Part shown: positions 24,204-37,046 of the stretch, piece by piece
How the letters are laid out: every line of letters begins with the position of its first letter
How positions within the stretch are numbered: position 1 is the first letter of the stretch
Assembly: GCF_000004075.3 (NCBI RefSeq)
Contig: NC_026660.2
Span: forward strand, 28,089,498-28,153,497
DNA from: Cucumis sativus
Lineage: Eukaryota > Streptophyta > Magnoliopsida > Cucurbitales > Cucurbitaceae
Direction of reading: 5' to 3'
Length of the DNA: 64,000 bases
Made by a program: the position numbers and the translations under genes
The notes under the pieces: generated by a model
Databases searched by the model: none
The model's input: the letters and a program-made list of their open reading frames with translations, nothing else
Told to the model about the DNA's origin: nothing

Positions 24204-24212
24204 TTATTTATA
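24204..24212 (-). promoter_or_regulatory. TATA box of hevein-only gene C
   Basis: TATAAATAA on the minus strand, 67 bases before the ATG, inside a stretch homologous to the gene B promoter (about 24138-24400 compared with 23159-23420). An intact core promoter argues that the short gene could be transcribed. Confidence 0.55.
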
Positions 24213-25666
24213 GGATGACATTTTAGTCGAATTTGAAAAGGCTAATAGATAAAAATATGAAATAGATATCAAATTTGGAATGTAATTTGGAATAACTTAA
24301 CCGCAATCTTGGTTTATTGTTTAATTATATTGTTGGTCGTCTTGCTAATTTGATCAATTCTTCTTTTTTTAATCTTTGACATTATAATTGATGGGAGTAC
24401 TACTTCATTTAACTAAAAGTGGAAGTAATCATATTGACTTGCTTTATCAAATGCAATACATATGCATACATATACACAACATATTGATGATTATGTCATA
24501 CATAAGTATATAAGATTTAGGGTTTATGTTATATTTGTTAAAAGGGTTTTTTTTCTTTTCTTTCTTTTTGGTACCATATATTGTAATAATTATGAGGGGG
24601 ACAGTAGCCCTTTATTTACGTTTTGGTTTTTGATATCTTTTCAAACTTTGATGCCTTAGAGGAAAGGATAAGATGAAGGATGATGTAGAGATGGCTTTTC
24701 TTTTGTAGGACAAAGAAGAATTGTGCCTTCTATATATCTTCATTTACACACCCAATTTAATATATATAATATTGATTTGTATACTCAACTTTGAAAGGGT
24801 TTTATCAACTAAGATCATGAACTAAAAATTATCTATTTACATCTTTTTTATGTTCAATTAAACAATCGGGTGAAACTTATCATTTGAACCAATTAAACTC
24901 CATTAATTTAGATATTTCTAGATAATTTATAGAATATGTATAAAATTTTTTGATGTAAAGATGTAGGATGTACTTACGGCTGTATTATATTATGGATCTT
25001 ATAATTGAGGGATCCAAGAAAACAAATTGTCTTCTCTGTTTGTATTGTTTCAATAATATATTTTCATTTAAATTTAATTATTCATTTCAAAACAATAACT
25101 AATCATAAATTCTTGAAAAATTTGTTAAATAATAATTATACTTCTTGAATAGGGTAGGAATATATAAAATATATAGAATTAGCACAAATGTCCAAATAAT
25201 AATCAAGACAAAATGTCGATGTTCAAATTTTCAATCCATTTAAACATTCGATATGTAATTGATACCCGAAAAAAAAAACATATTTGTCGATCTAAAGTTT
25301 GATTGAATAGATTGTTTCATAATCATGTTATCAAATTCTTTATATCTTTTAACTCATTTAATTTATACACACCCGTGTATAACAAGTCTTGAGTTAAGAG
25401 TCTTTAAAAAATGAAGCTAAAAAATGTATTTTAAAAATCCATAAGTAAATAAATATAGTTTCATATTATTTATATAATTAAATACTCTCTTTTGAATAGC
25501 ACGCGTTACTAATTAGTAGTACCAAGATGTCTTTATATTAGATTAGGTTGCAAAAATTCCATGATCCTATGGATATGTATTGCGCCACTTATTCATTCAT
25601 TGAAATAAACATCATGATATCTTTTTTTTTATCATTGGGGCAATGAATTTGTATTACATTAGGGGT

Positions 25667-25742
25667 TTATTTCCATTCTACACGGGATGGAGAAAGTTAT
25701 TTTCTTCTCTATTTCCATTCTACACGGGATTGAGAAAATTAT
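25667..25742 (+). repeat. Two-copy 41-base tandem repeat
   Basis: ATTTCCATTCTACACGGGAT at about 25670 recurs 41 bases later with TGGAGAAA/TTGAGAAA after it. It lies inside the segment found only in the left duplication unit. Confidence 0.75.
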
Positions 25743-26544
25743 GTTTTTAATTGTTTCAAAATGTAGAGAGACTACGTGTGCATGTCTAAAAAATGAATAT
25801 TATGTTATCATGGACAACCGTGAAGTGATATAGCGAAGAGATAATTCAAAATTATGAATTTGAAAAGATATATTACATAAGTTGAGATATTTAAATCACG
25901 GCTAACAAAATATGTATAAGAAATAGTAAATACTTTTATCTACTTCATCTAGTTACTTTTAAAAGGCATCCATGTATCAATTCTCAACATGCATATGTAC
26001 AAACACAAAGGTTATTTTAAAAAATTGACTATACGATAAACTAAATTGTTATATACGTATGGTAGACTAGACTAGATTGTAACAACATTTAAAATAAATT
26101 TTCTATTTTAAAAATATTTTTTTAAAAGTAAATTTATATTTTTAAGTGTGAAAATTTGAAAGTATCATAAACATAAAAATTAAAAAAATTGCCATAGACG
26201 TTATTTTAATTGTTTAGAAAAGGTTTAAAGATTTTGAAAGGCATATATGCTAAATTCAATAAATATGAAAATAAACAAATAATACACCTCCTTGCCATAA
26301 GAAACCACTTAATGTATAGAGAAAAATATGAAAATTTTAGGGCTCCTCATAGAACTAAAAGTAATGAAAAGGAAATTCAAGATCGAGCCTTTCCCCAAAT
26401 TCACGCACCCATTACTGATTGACCAACACAAATTAATTAAACCTAAATTGGTCCTCGACTTCACCCTCAATGGCCGCTGCCGGCGACGTGACGGTGATAA
26501 TGCTGCTGTTGCACATGTCCTTCTTTTAATTAACTATTATCTAT

Positions 26545-26569
26545 ATTATTATTATTATTATTATTATTA
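26545..26569. repeat. (ATT)8 microsatellite
   Basis: A perfect ATT run at the right edge of the 0.9-kb segment that is absent from the right duplication unit; it may mark the deletion or insertion breakpoint. Confidence 0.9.
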
Positions 26570-29500
26570 CAAGCAAATTCAGGTTAAATTCACCTCACAC
26601 TTTATTCTATGATTAATAATTCAAATTTTTATCAAACTATTAGAATGAAATTTCATAGTTAAATTGCCACAAACACATGACATGTATATATTTAATTAAC
26701 GTGAGTGTTTCCAATACACAATATAAGTATATTAGATTATGAACACAACCCAAGTTTATGATTTTAAGTTACGTAAATTTAAAATATACAACTTTTGAAT
26801 AAATAGTTTTATTATTTTCTTTGACTTAGACTTTCCTCGTTGGGAAAACAAAAAAAAAATGTCAAATAAGATAATAGTTCACAAACTTAATTAGTATAAA
26901 GTGGGATGGACAATGGATTTGATAGAAATAAAATCCAAATTTTTTATCATAAATTTTGACCATCCATATATATTTATTATTTATAGTATATTAAGTTTCT
27001 CTTTTGACAATTTAATTTTTAAATTTATTATTATTATTATGAAGTAACATATAGTTTTTTTTATAGCAACGTAACGTACGGTCACATTACTAGGAAGTTT
27101 AATATTGAATGGTTTCCATATTCCTCCATTAATTATTTATGGAATTAAAGGAAAGAATCGTTTTGACCGAATTAGAGGAAAGGAAAAAAAAAACTAATAT
27201 TGGACCAAATAATATGAATTCTTTCGGTCGTAATCTAACTTTAACAAGAAACAAAGGTTAATCGATAAAAGAAATTTAGGGTTTAGGATTAAATGATTTT
27301 TTTACTTCAAATAATTTGGGTAGATTCTAACTGATCAAATTAGATAAAGATTTTGTTTAATAAATCTTTATCCAAAAAAATAGTTATGTATGATATAAAT
27401 TTAAAATTTAGAAATCATATATTAAAACAAATATCTATGAGTATACATGAACTAAACGATCTCATATGATTTATATTTAAAAGTAATTGACTAGATTCTT
27501 AGTGTGTATATCTATGAAATACTGAAAATAACTTGAATTTTTGGTTTCATTACAAATAAGCTAGTAGGGGTTAAATTACATATATATTAAAATCTAAAAA
27601 GTGTTTAGAGTGGTACCATAATAACTTCTACTAATGTGTGTCACACATGACCTATTTATGTGTGGGTCTTAAAAGTAAGAAATATCTTTCACTACTATCT
27701 TTAATTATGTATTATTTATTTTATATTATTGTTGGTCCCTCCACTTGAATAGCAACATTATAATGGATACAGCACCCATCCATTTCTTTCAATATTATTT
27801 TACCCACATCTCTTTTTAATTTCCAAAAGTCTACTTTCATATATATATATATTGAGCTATATCTATTTCAAAATAGATTTAGACCAAAGTCTTAAAATCA
27901 AACCAAAGTCTTAAAATCTTTTGTTGAAATCAATGTAGAGATGTAAAGGAAGATATGTTATTCCTAAGAAGTGATATCAAGTAATCATATGTCTTTGATT
28001 TAGACCTTGTCAACGTAAACTTGGGGTATCGAAACAAAAAGAATATTGGACCTCAAGTTATTCATTAAGCTATATCGATAAGTAGTGTGTTGATCTAGCA
28101 GAAAAAAGTGATAGATAGGGATAAAAATTGACAATTAAATAGATAACCAAAAGAGTTAATTACGAAAGTCTATCACATAAAGTAAATAATATCATGTACT
28201 ATTAATATTTTGATAATGTAAAAGATAATTCTTTTATCATACGTATTTAGGAAGTTATAATTTTTCACATTAGGACAAAAAAAATATCTTTTAGATAATT
28301 AAAAATACCAGGACATAACAAATTTTTTAAAAGTTAAAAAAAATTGTTATAAATATTTAAAAAAAATTGAAACTATTTATAAAATATTGTAAAATTTTCT
28401 AATAAACTATAGGGTGAATAATTTTATTATATTTTTAAATAGTTTTAATATATTGCTATTTTTTAAAATGCTCCATAAAAAAATTGTATTTACGTACCTA
28501 TAATCGAAAGAAAAATACTTTAAAATGACAAAACTACTAAAATTATCTATAAATATAACAAAATATTATAATGCAAGGGTGAAAATTTAATTTTTGAAAA
28601 TGAAATAAAAACTAAAAGTAGCATGTTCACAATTTGGGTAGGTTGTAGCCTCATTTATTTCATAAATCAAAGGAAAAACGCAAAATTATTGTCCTTATTT
28701 AACTTTATATCTTAATATCCATCTAACTTAGTTCATCTAAACCATTTATTTATTTTATATACAACTTAACCTTAAACTTCATTTTATATACAACTTAACC
28801 TTAAACTTCATTTTATCCTGGATTTCTTATCTAAGTTACAAATAATTTAATTTTTAAACTTTTCTTTCATATCTAAACTATAAATTTTTATCTTAAAAAA
28901 ATTAATACAAAAATTGTCAAAACTAGTAAATCTAACAATAAATCTAAGATTTTCATATATAAGCCATGAATGAAAGGTTAAAAGAGACTTATTAAATCCA
29001 TAAGAAGCAAAAGAATTTGGTACATCGAATGTGTGCATTATTGGATGACAATTTTGAATGAACTTTATTTTAAAAATATTATATGATTATAATAGACAAA
29101 ATTTTCCCATTTAATACATACACATGCATATATCATACTATTATCATAGCTTCACAAATTCTAATACTAATTATAAAAAGTATTAATATTAAATGACAAA
29201 TTCTTTTTATTTATTTTGTAAAATATTTTAATTATTTATTTGCCGTCGATGATAAAATAAAAAATTATAAAAATGATTCCATTAATTTAAAATACATCTA
29301 AATATTACTCTTGAAATTGTTGGTAGAGTCAAAGTTTTGTTTTAGAAAACATAATTATTTGAATATATACCATAAATAACACAAATAAATAAATAACATT
29401 TTACAATAATCCATATTTGACTTTTCCAAACCCAATTTACTGGTTGATTGAACATGTATGCATATCTCACTCCAACGTAATTTTATCCAACTTGTTGGTA

Positions 29501-30038
29501 ATTTAATAGTATATGAAATGGACATGATATAATAAAATACAACTTCCAAAGTTAGAATAATTCCTTGATAATATTATATTTTCATTGATTATCACTATGT
29601 GTGTATTTATGAACCAATTTGAAAAAATAAAATACCAAAATAATTAGAAGCCAAATCTAATAATTTTAGAGATATAATTCCACTTTTATTTTGAAAAAGA
29701 AAAGGTAAAAGGACTTCAATTCTCTATTTTCTTTTCTTTTATTTTAACAGAAATTCAATTTTTCTAAATAATTTCAAAGCTAAATTTTAAAATTTCTGAA
29801 AAATTATTACTTTGTTTTAGGAAAAGAAATAGAATACACTTCGAGTGTTATTTCTTACAATTTCCATAAAATTGCATACAAATTGGAAAAGGTGAATATA
29901 TAATTCTCCTCTTTATTGAAAGATACCATGACTAATAACACACACACATACTAGTGATCTTTTACAATTATAACAACAAAAAAAGACCATTTATTATATT
30001 GCATAGTATTAATTATAAGTGTAAATAAATGTTTTAAT

Positions 30039-31002
30039 TTAGAAAGACCGTTGATTGTTGCAATCTAAGTTTCTGCCATAACCAATACCCAACATGTCGC
30101 AATATCGTTTGTAAAATCCAATTCGATCCTCAACTCTAGAGTCGGGGCCATGTCCACATTCGAGTCCACCGTTAATGATATTGGTGATGACACCATAGCC
30201 AGGGACTCTTCCGGCAGCTCTGTCGATGCTCGAAGGTTGCCAATTGCCGGTAATAACATCGTGACAGGATGGTTTGTTTCCTTGTGGTGTCATCCAAAAC
30301 CAAATGGCTGCCTGGAATGATATAATAGCATCTGTGGCTACCAAATCAGGGTTGCTTAGCAAATCCAAACCTAGTGCATTTCCTACTAGCCCGTAGTTGT
30401 AGTTGCTGTTTAAAAGTATACAATTTTACGAGTTATGATTAAATTTAAAACTAAAAAATGGTGATATATTTTTATTATTTAAAATGGGAGGCCTTCATAT
30501 ACTTACTGAGTTAGTTGCATTGGTCCACGACCATAGTATTTCTGACCAGCAACACATGGCCATTGGTCGCTAGGTGTGCAATACACATCTTGATTTCTCT
30601 CCCTTATGAAACAATATCCCCACGCATATGGACCATCAGGTGCAGAAGCCCATCCTCCTACATCACGAACAAAATTTGCTTTTCAAGTCAACAACAATGA
30701 AACTACATTTATAAAGAGAAGATATAGTTTCGAAACGAACCAGTAGTCTCATGAGAAGTTTGACCAAAAAAGGCTGCAAGCTCTCTCTTACGAGTAACGA
30801 TATTTCCCGTGGTACCAAAGCCAGGAAAGGATTGAGCAGCGGTAATGAAAGCATTATAGGTATAGAATCCATTACTAGGACATTGAGAGTCGGTAGAATA
30901 TTTAAGCATTTGATTGAATAGGCTTTCGGTAATGATACTTTCTACAGTATCATACCGCCCATGTTGCTCGGCTGAGGTAGATCCTAAAAGAAGGGACTTC
31001 AT
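30039..31002 (-). CDS. Chitinase lacking the hevein domain, gene D
   Basis: GH19 chitinase of 259 residues in three exons: 30741-31002, 30507-30657, 30039-30405. It is the duplicate of gene B, with very similar exons 2 and 3 and both catalytic glutamates (E85 in SHETTGGW, E107 in CFIRE). Exon 1 has two in-frame deletions compared with gene B: 33 bases from the middle of the signal peptide, leaving [13 protein letters not shown], and nearly the whole hevein domain and linker, leaving [12 protein letters not shown]. The reading frame is intact, but the hydrophobic core of the signal peptide is gone, so secretion is doubtful. It could be a cytosolic or mistargeted enzyme, or a gene early in decay. 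In NYNYG the surroundings read NYNYGLVG instead of GPAG. TATA-like box at 31067-31076. Confidence 0.8.
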
Positions 31003-31689
31003 TGTTTTTCTTTTGTTTGTGTATCAAACTAGAAAAGATGTGATGAAAAAGATTAAGGGAAGTGAAGATATTTATAGGGTGAGATTTTGGTGGAATTTGA
31101 AAAGCTAATATTATAAAATATGAAATAGATATCAAATTTGGATTGTTTGGAATAACTTTGAACCAATCTTTGTTAATTATTTTAATTATAATGTTGATCG
31201 TATTGCCAATTTGATCAATGATGGGAGTGATTGGTGAGGTCACCCCTTCCCTTAAGTTTGAATAGTCTCACTAAGACTACTTCTACTCTAATTTGTAGAG
31301 TAAATCTCAAATAGGGCAGGTCAATGATTAACTATGTCTCTTTTTCTATAATTCAATCACAATTAACAATTAACTACGTGATTGATAAATTTTTATATAT
31401 CTTTTTGGTTAGGGTAAAAATAGAATGGATAACAACAAGTGCATATGGAATCTATGGGATGCAAAAAGTAATTGCTTATTATCAATATTTTCATGCATTA
31501 TAATTACAAAGGTAACAGTGGTAGAGACATGCTTTTTTTTAATTAATTATTAATTGGATTTAATTTTTATTTTAACCATAAGATAAAATTTATAATTCAA
31601 CAAAAAAAAATTCTACAGTATCGTAATTCAATCATAATTTGATGTTTTGAAAGTGTGAAATATTGATTTATTCATTTATTAGAAAGAAA

Positions 31690-31875
31690 CTAACCGCATT
31701 GACTCTAACAACCGTCTTTACAATAGGGGTTACTGTTGCCACACCAACCGTACTAGCTACAGCAAAGGTTGTTGGGGCATAAAGCTCCATTGGCCTGCCG
31801 CCCACATTGCTCGGCCCAGGCAACTCCTAAAAGAAATGCAAAGGCTAAGATTATAAGGCAGCTGTACGACTTCAT
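31690..31875 (-). pseudogene. Decayed hevein-only copy, gene D'
   Basis: Partner of gene C in the right-hand unit of the segmental duplication, with the same length (62 codons from ATG to TAG), the same signal peptide and the same end point after the last cysteine. Two codons that are CAG (Gln) in gene C, codons 41 and 57, are TAG here, so the peptide would end inside the hevein domain. Other differences include several C-to-T and G-to-A changes. The TATA-like box (31927-31935) and promoter homology remain. The shared end point shows that the hevein-only form existed before the segmental duplication. Confidence 0.85.
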
Positions 31876-31935
31876 TGTTTTTATTTTGTTTGTGTATCAA
31901 ACGAAAAAAGATTAGGGGAAGTGAAGTTATTTATA

Positions 31936-34900
31936 GGATGACATTTTGGTGGAATTTGAAAAGGCTAATATATAAAATATGAAATAGATATCAAATTTGG
32001 AATGTAATTTGGAATAACTTAACCGTAATCTTTGTTTATTGTTTAATTATATTGTCCAATTTGATCAATTCTTCTTTTTTTAATCTTTGACATTATAATG
32101 GATGGGAGTACTACTTCATTTAACTACAAAGTAGAAGTAATCAATTTTATTGACTTGCATTATCAAATGCAATACATATGCATACATATACACAACATAT
32201 TAGTGATTGTGTCATGCATACATATATAAGATTTAGGGTTTGTGTAATATTTGTTAAAAGGGTATTTGTAAAAATAGCAAAATGAACTAAAATTTTTAAT
32301 CAAAATGTTGAACTGTTTTTCCTCTTAATTTGTGAATTTGTGGATATTGATATTTTTTTTTTTTCTTTTCTTTCTTTTTGGTACATATATTGTAATAATT
32401 ATGAAGGGGACAGTAGCCCTTTATTTACGTTTTGGTTTTTGATATCTTTTTTAACTTTGATGCCTTAGAGGAAAGGAGAAGGATGATGCAGTGATGGCTT
32501 TTGTTTTGTAGGACAAAGAAAATTTGTGCCTTTATTTACACCCAATTTAATATATATAATATTAATTTGTATACTCAACTTTAATATTTCTATTTACATC
32601 TTTTTTTTTTTCATGTTAGGTGAAACTTATAACTCGAACCAATTAACCTTTATTAATTTAGATCCTTCTTCATAATCTATAGTATATGTATAAAAGTTTT
32701 TGATGTAAAGATGTAAGATGTTTTTACCACTATATTATATTATAGATCTTATAATTGAGGGATTGAAGGAAACAAATTGTCTTCTCTATTTGTATTGTTT
32801 CAATAATATATTTTCATTTAAATTTAATTATTCATTTCAAAACAATAACTATTCATAAATTCTTGAAAATTTTATTAAATAATAATTATACTTCTTAAAT
32901 AGGGTAGGAATATAAAAAATATATAAAATTAGCACAAATGTTCCGATAATAATCAAGTCAATGTCGATGTCTAAAATTTCAATCCATTTTAAACATTCGA
33001 TATGTAATTGATACATAAAAAAAAAAAACATACTTGTCGATCTAAAGTTTGATTTATTAGATTGTTTCATAATCATGCTATCAAATTTTTTACATCTTTT
33101 AACTCATTTAATTTATACACACTTAAGTATAACAAGTCTTGAGTAAGAGTCTCTCAAGAACAAAGCTAAAAAATGTATTTTAAAATACTATAAGTAAATA
33201 AATATAGTTTCATATTAGTTTAGGTTGTAAAAATTCCATGATCCTATGGGTATACGCCACTTATTCATTCATTGAAATAAAAAACATGATATCTTTTTTT
33301 TTATCATTGGGGCAATGAATTTGTATCATTCTTATTACAAGCAAATTCAGGTTAAATTCACCTCACAATTTATTTGAATAATTCAAATTATTGTCAAACT
33401 ATAAAAATGAAATTTCATACTTAAATTGCCACAAACACATGACATATATATGTATATATTTAATTAACGTGAGTGTTTCCAATACACAATATGAATATAT
33501 TAGATTATGAACACAATCCAAGTTTATGATTTTAAATTACGTAATTTTAAAATCTACAACTTGTGGATAAATCGTTTTATTATTTTCTTTGACTTAGACT
33601 TTCCTCCTTGTGAAAACAAAAAAAAAATGCCAAATAAGATAATAGTTCACAAACTTAATTAGGACATTGGATTTGATAGAAATAAATCCAAATTTTTTAT
33701 TACAAATTTTGACCATCCATATATACTTAATTATTTATAGTATATTAAGTTTCTCTTTTGACATTTTGATATTTATTCTTTAGTCATAAAATATAAATTA
33801 AATAACCTACAATTTAGTTTTTAAATTTTTTATTATTATTATGAAGCAACCTATAGTTTTTTTATAGCAACTTAACCTACGGTCACATTACTAGAAAGTT
33901 TAATATTGAATGGTTTCTACATTCCTCCATTAATTATTTATGGAATTAGAGGAAAGAATCGTTTTGACCAAATAATATGAATTCTTTCCAGAGAAAAAAA
34001 AGGTTAATCCATAAAAGAAATTTAGGATTTAGGATTCAATAATTTTTTAATTACTTCAAATAATTTAGGTAGATTTTAATTGATCGAATTAGGATGCGTT
34101 CACGTTTGAAATACATATATATTAATTTTAATTTTTTGTTTAATAAATCTTTATAAAAAAAAGTGATCTGTTGTACGAATTTAAAATTTAGGAATTATAT
34201 TAAAACAGTCTCGTATGTTTTATATTTAAAAGTAATTAACTAGATTCTTAGTGTGTATCTATGAAATACTGAAAATAACTTGAATTTTTTCTTTTTTTTT
34301 TTTTTCCTTTTTTGTTTTCATCACAAATTGGAAAAGTTAGTAGAGGTTAAATTACATATATATTAAAATCTAAAAAGTGTTTAGAGTGGTACCATAATAA
34401 CTTCTACTAATGTGTGTCACACATGACCTATTTATGTGTGGGTCTTAAAAGTAAGAAATATCTTTCACTACTATCTTTAATTATGTGTTATTTATTTTCT
34501 ATTATTGTTGGTCCCTCCACTTGAATAGCAACATTATAATGGATACACCACTCATCCATTTCTTTCAATATTATTTTACCCACATCTCTTTTTAATTTCC
34601 AAAAGTCTACTTTCATATATATATATATATTAAGCTATATCTATTTCAAAATAGACTTAGACCAAAGTCTTAAAATCAAACCAAAGTCTTAAAATCTTTT
34701 GCTGAAATCAATGTAGAGATGTAAAGGAAGATATATATGTTATTCCTAAGAAGTGATATCAAGTGATCATATGTCTTTGATTTAGACTTTGTCAACCTAA
34801 ACTTGGGGTATGGAAACAAAAAGAATATTGGACCTCAAGTTATTCATTATGTTGTATCCATAAGTAGTGTGTTGATCAAGGAGAAAAAAGTGGTAGCTAG

Positions 34901-35915
34901 AGATAAAAATTGACAATTAAATGGATAACCAAAAAAGTTAATTACGAGAGTCTATCACACAAAGTAAATAACGTTATTGTACTATATATATTTTGAAAAT
35001 GTAAAAGATAATTCTTCTATCATACATATTAGGAAGTTATACTTTTTCACATTATGACAAAAAAATATCTTTTAGATAATTAAAAATACCACGACAAAAT
35101 AAATTTTTTAAAAGTTAAAAATAAAATGGAAATTGTTATAAATATTTTAAAAAAATTGAAATCATTTATAATATAATAAAATTTTCAAATATACTATAGA
35201 GTGAATAATTTTATTATATTTTTAAATAGTTTTAATATATTACTATTATTTTTTAAAATGTTTCATAAAAAAATTATTTGTATCATATAGTATTTCTGTT
35301 TTAATAAAATCTAATATGAACACCCTTGTTTAAAGATGATAATATTATAAAGACCATGCGTTAGGCAATTAAGCAAAAGAAATTAATGATTATTAGGATC
35401 GTAGTTATTGATATAAAGTTTCTAGATTAAGAATAATATATTAAAAGATTCAAATAAAGTAGGGAAATGTGGTGGATAAAGTATTCCATAGTTTTGTCAA
35501 ATGATATGTTGTTTGATCTAACAAATCAAAGTTGGTAAAGTAAATATGTGAAATTCACTGTATATTTGGTTCATGTAGACCTTCCAAGACTACACAAATT
35601 ACTGTATCATTTGTTCCAATCACCGCATTTTTTAATATAGCAATAACAATAGAAATTGAAAGATTCAAACCTTTAACCTTTTCTAGTCTATACGGGAGCT
35701 TTTAAAAATTTTATTTATTTGTTTATCTATCTGACTTAGAGATCATACCAAAAAGAACGTAAAAAATCTAATCTCTTTTTATTTTTTATTGATTAAAAAA
35801 AAAGTGGGGTTCTAAGCTTTGGACTTTCATTATGAGTGGTACATAAACATATGGTCCATGGACACAATATATATAATATCAAAATTTTCAAATGAAAGTG
35901 TGAAAGTGAAGAAAA
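31936..35915. other. Divergent spacer between pseudogene D' and gene E
   Basis: The left part is the right-hand duplication unit's flank to about 35280; the remainder is the upstream region of gene E. Chitinase genes point away from this spacer on both sides. No gene recognised. Confidence 0.55.
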
Positions 35916-37046
35916 ATGAAGATATTGCTATTAATGTGCTTACTCTTGGGTTTGTTATGGGGAATGGCTTCAACAACTCCTTCCCCAAACGAAAGAGACA
36001 ACGAGGTGGGAAACCTGATTAGTGCCCCAATGTTCAATGAAATGTTCAAGTATCAAAAGGATCCAAAATGTGAAAGCCAAGGGTTCTATTGTTACGAAGC
36101 TTTTATTATAGCTGCTCGTTATTTCAGTGGCTTTGGGTTTGCGACGACCGGAAAACCTTCCGTTCGAAAGAGGGAGGTAGCCGCTTTCCTCGCCCAAACT
36201 TCTCACCAAACCACCGGTTAGTTTTAACAATGAAGTATAAGTATAACAATAGACTTTTGCATTATTGTTTATTTAGAAAAAATAATGTGGGTAGGTGGAT
36301 GGCTCACTGGACCGGATGGTCCAAGTTTCTGGGGATATTGCCATATAAAAGAAACAACAAATGATTCATATTGTGACCCAAAATGGCCTTGCGCTCCTGC
36401 TCAAAAGTATTACGGTCGAGGACCCATGCAACTCCGATAGTATTTAACCCACTACTTTATACTTTCATCTTTTTTTAATTATCATTTTAGTTTTTATTCT
36501 TTCATCTTTCTTCAATTTTAAAAAATAACAATATACTAACATTCAACTAAAATTGGACCATATTTAAAAGTAAGGACAATTAAGGTTATATATAATTAAT
36601 ATATAGTTAGAGCGTTGATTATACTAAATGTTGACATTGTTTTTTTCTTTGCTCTCAAATTATATAGCAACTTCAACTATATCAAAGCTGGTAAAGCATT
36701 AGGATTGGATTTGTTGAAGAATCCAGATTTGTTAGCTACAGACCCAGTTGTGTCATTCAAAACAGCCATTTGGTATTGGATGACATCCCGAGGCCTAAAC
36801 ATACCATCATGTCACGATGTTATCATCGGCAAATGGCGTCCAACGAAAGCAGACATAGCTGCTCGAAGACTTCCGGGTTTTGGTGTCATTACAAACATCA
36901 TCAATGGCGGAGAAGAATGTGGACATGACGCTGATATTTCTGTTTTTGACAGATTTGAATTTTTCATCCGTTACTGCAAGATGATGGGTATCAAAACAGG
37001 AAAACACCTCCACTGCTTTTTTCAAGATCCTTTTACCCGAATGTAA
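35916..37046 (+). CDS. Chitinase-like GH19 protein without hevein domain, gene E (catalytic Glu to Gln)
   Basis: Three exons, 35916-36216, 36295-36439 and 36668-37046, give 274 residues. Signal peptide about 1-20, a short variable segment, then the GH19 domain; there is no chitin-binding domain. The first catalytic glutamate is glutamine (Q98 in SHQTTGGW); the second is present (E120 in CHIKE). The NYNYG motif is NFNYI. Family knowledge predicts little or no chitin hydrolysis, so it may be a chitin-binding or wall-related chitinase-like protein. The intron 2 donor is CGATA/GTATTT; without splicing the frame meets a TAG there, but the phase and alignment (MQLRYNFNY against MQLTHNYNY) support splicing. 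Exon 2 is six bases shorter than in its relatives. It ends in FTRM, like gene F. Confidence 0.85.

Larger units (their letters stand above)
20725..28480 (+). repeat. Left unit of a direct segmental duplication
   Basis: About 7.8 kb carrying chitinase gene B, hevein-only gene C and long flanks. It aligns in order with 28540-35280, with recognisable identity in coding and non-coding parts (for example 21060-21620 with 29010-29620, and 27540-28480 with 34320-35260). It holds a segment at about 25650-26560 that the right unit lacks. Ends were placed by eye and are uncertain by tens of bases. Confidence 0.85.
24400..28540. other. Non-coding part of the left duplication unit
   Basis: Long AT-rich flank of gene C. 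It includes the 25650-26560 segment missing from the right unit, with a 41-base doublet, a short GC-rich patch at about 26460-26520 and an ATT run. No gene recognised. Confidence 0.55.
28540..35280 (+). repeat. Right unit of a direct segmental duplication
   Basis: About 6.7 kb carrying gene D (hevein domain lost) and pseudogene D' (decayed hevein-only copy). It follows the left unit almost directly in the same orientation. Compared with the left unit it lacks about 0.9 kb in its middle and has several smaller indels, and both of its genes are damaged or reduced, whereas those on the left are intact. Confidence 0.85.

Noticed and set aside
26328-26612. 94-codon open frame ending in a tyrosine run
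   Set aside because: The tyrosines come from the ATT microsatellite and the rest shows no family; not supported as a gene.
20725-35280. Could the duplicated units be LTRs or arms of a large mobile element?
   Set aside because: The units contain host chitinase genes with introns and promoters, have no terminal motifs or element proteins, and differ by ordinary indels; segmental duplication explains them.
36431-36445. In-frame TAG at the end of exon 2 of gene E, suggesting a pseudogene
   Set aside because: The TAG lies at the exon-intron border; splicing at CGATA/GTATTT keeps the phase and restores the family alignment through to the C-terminus.
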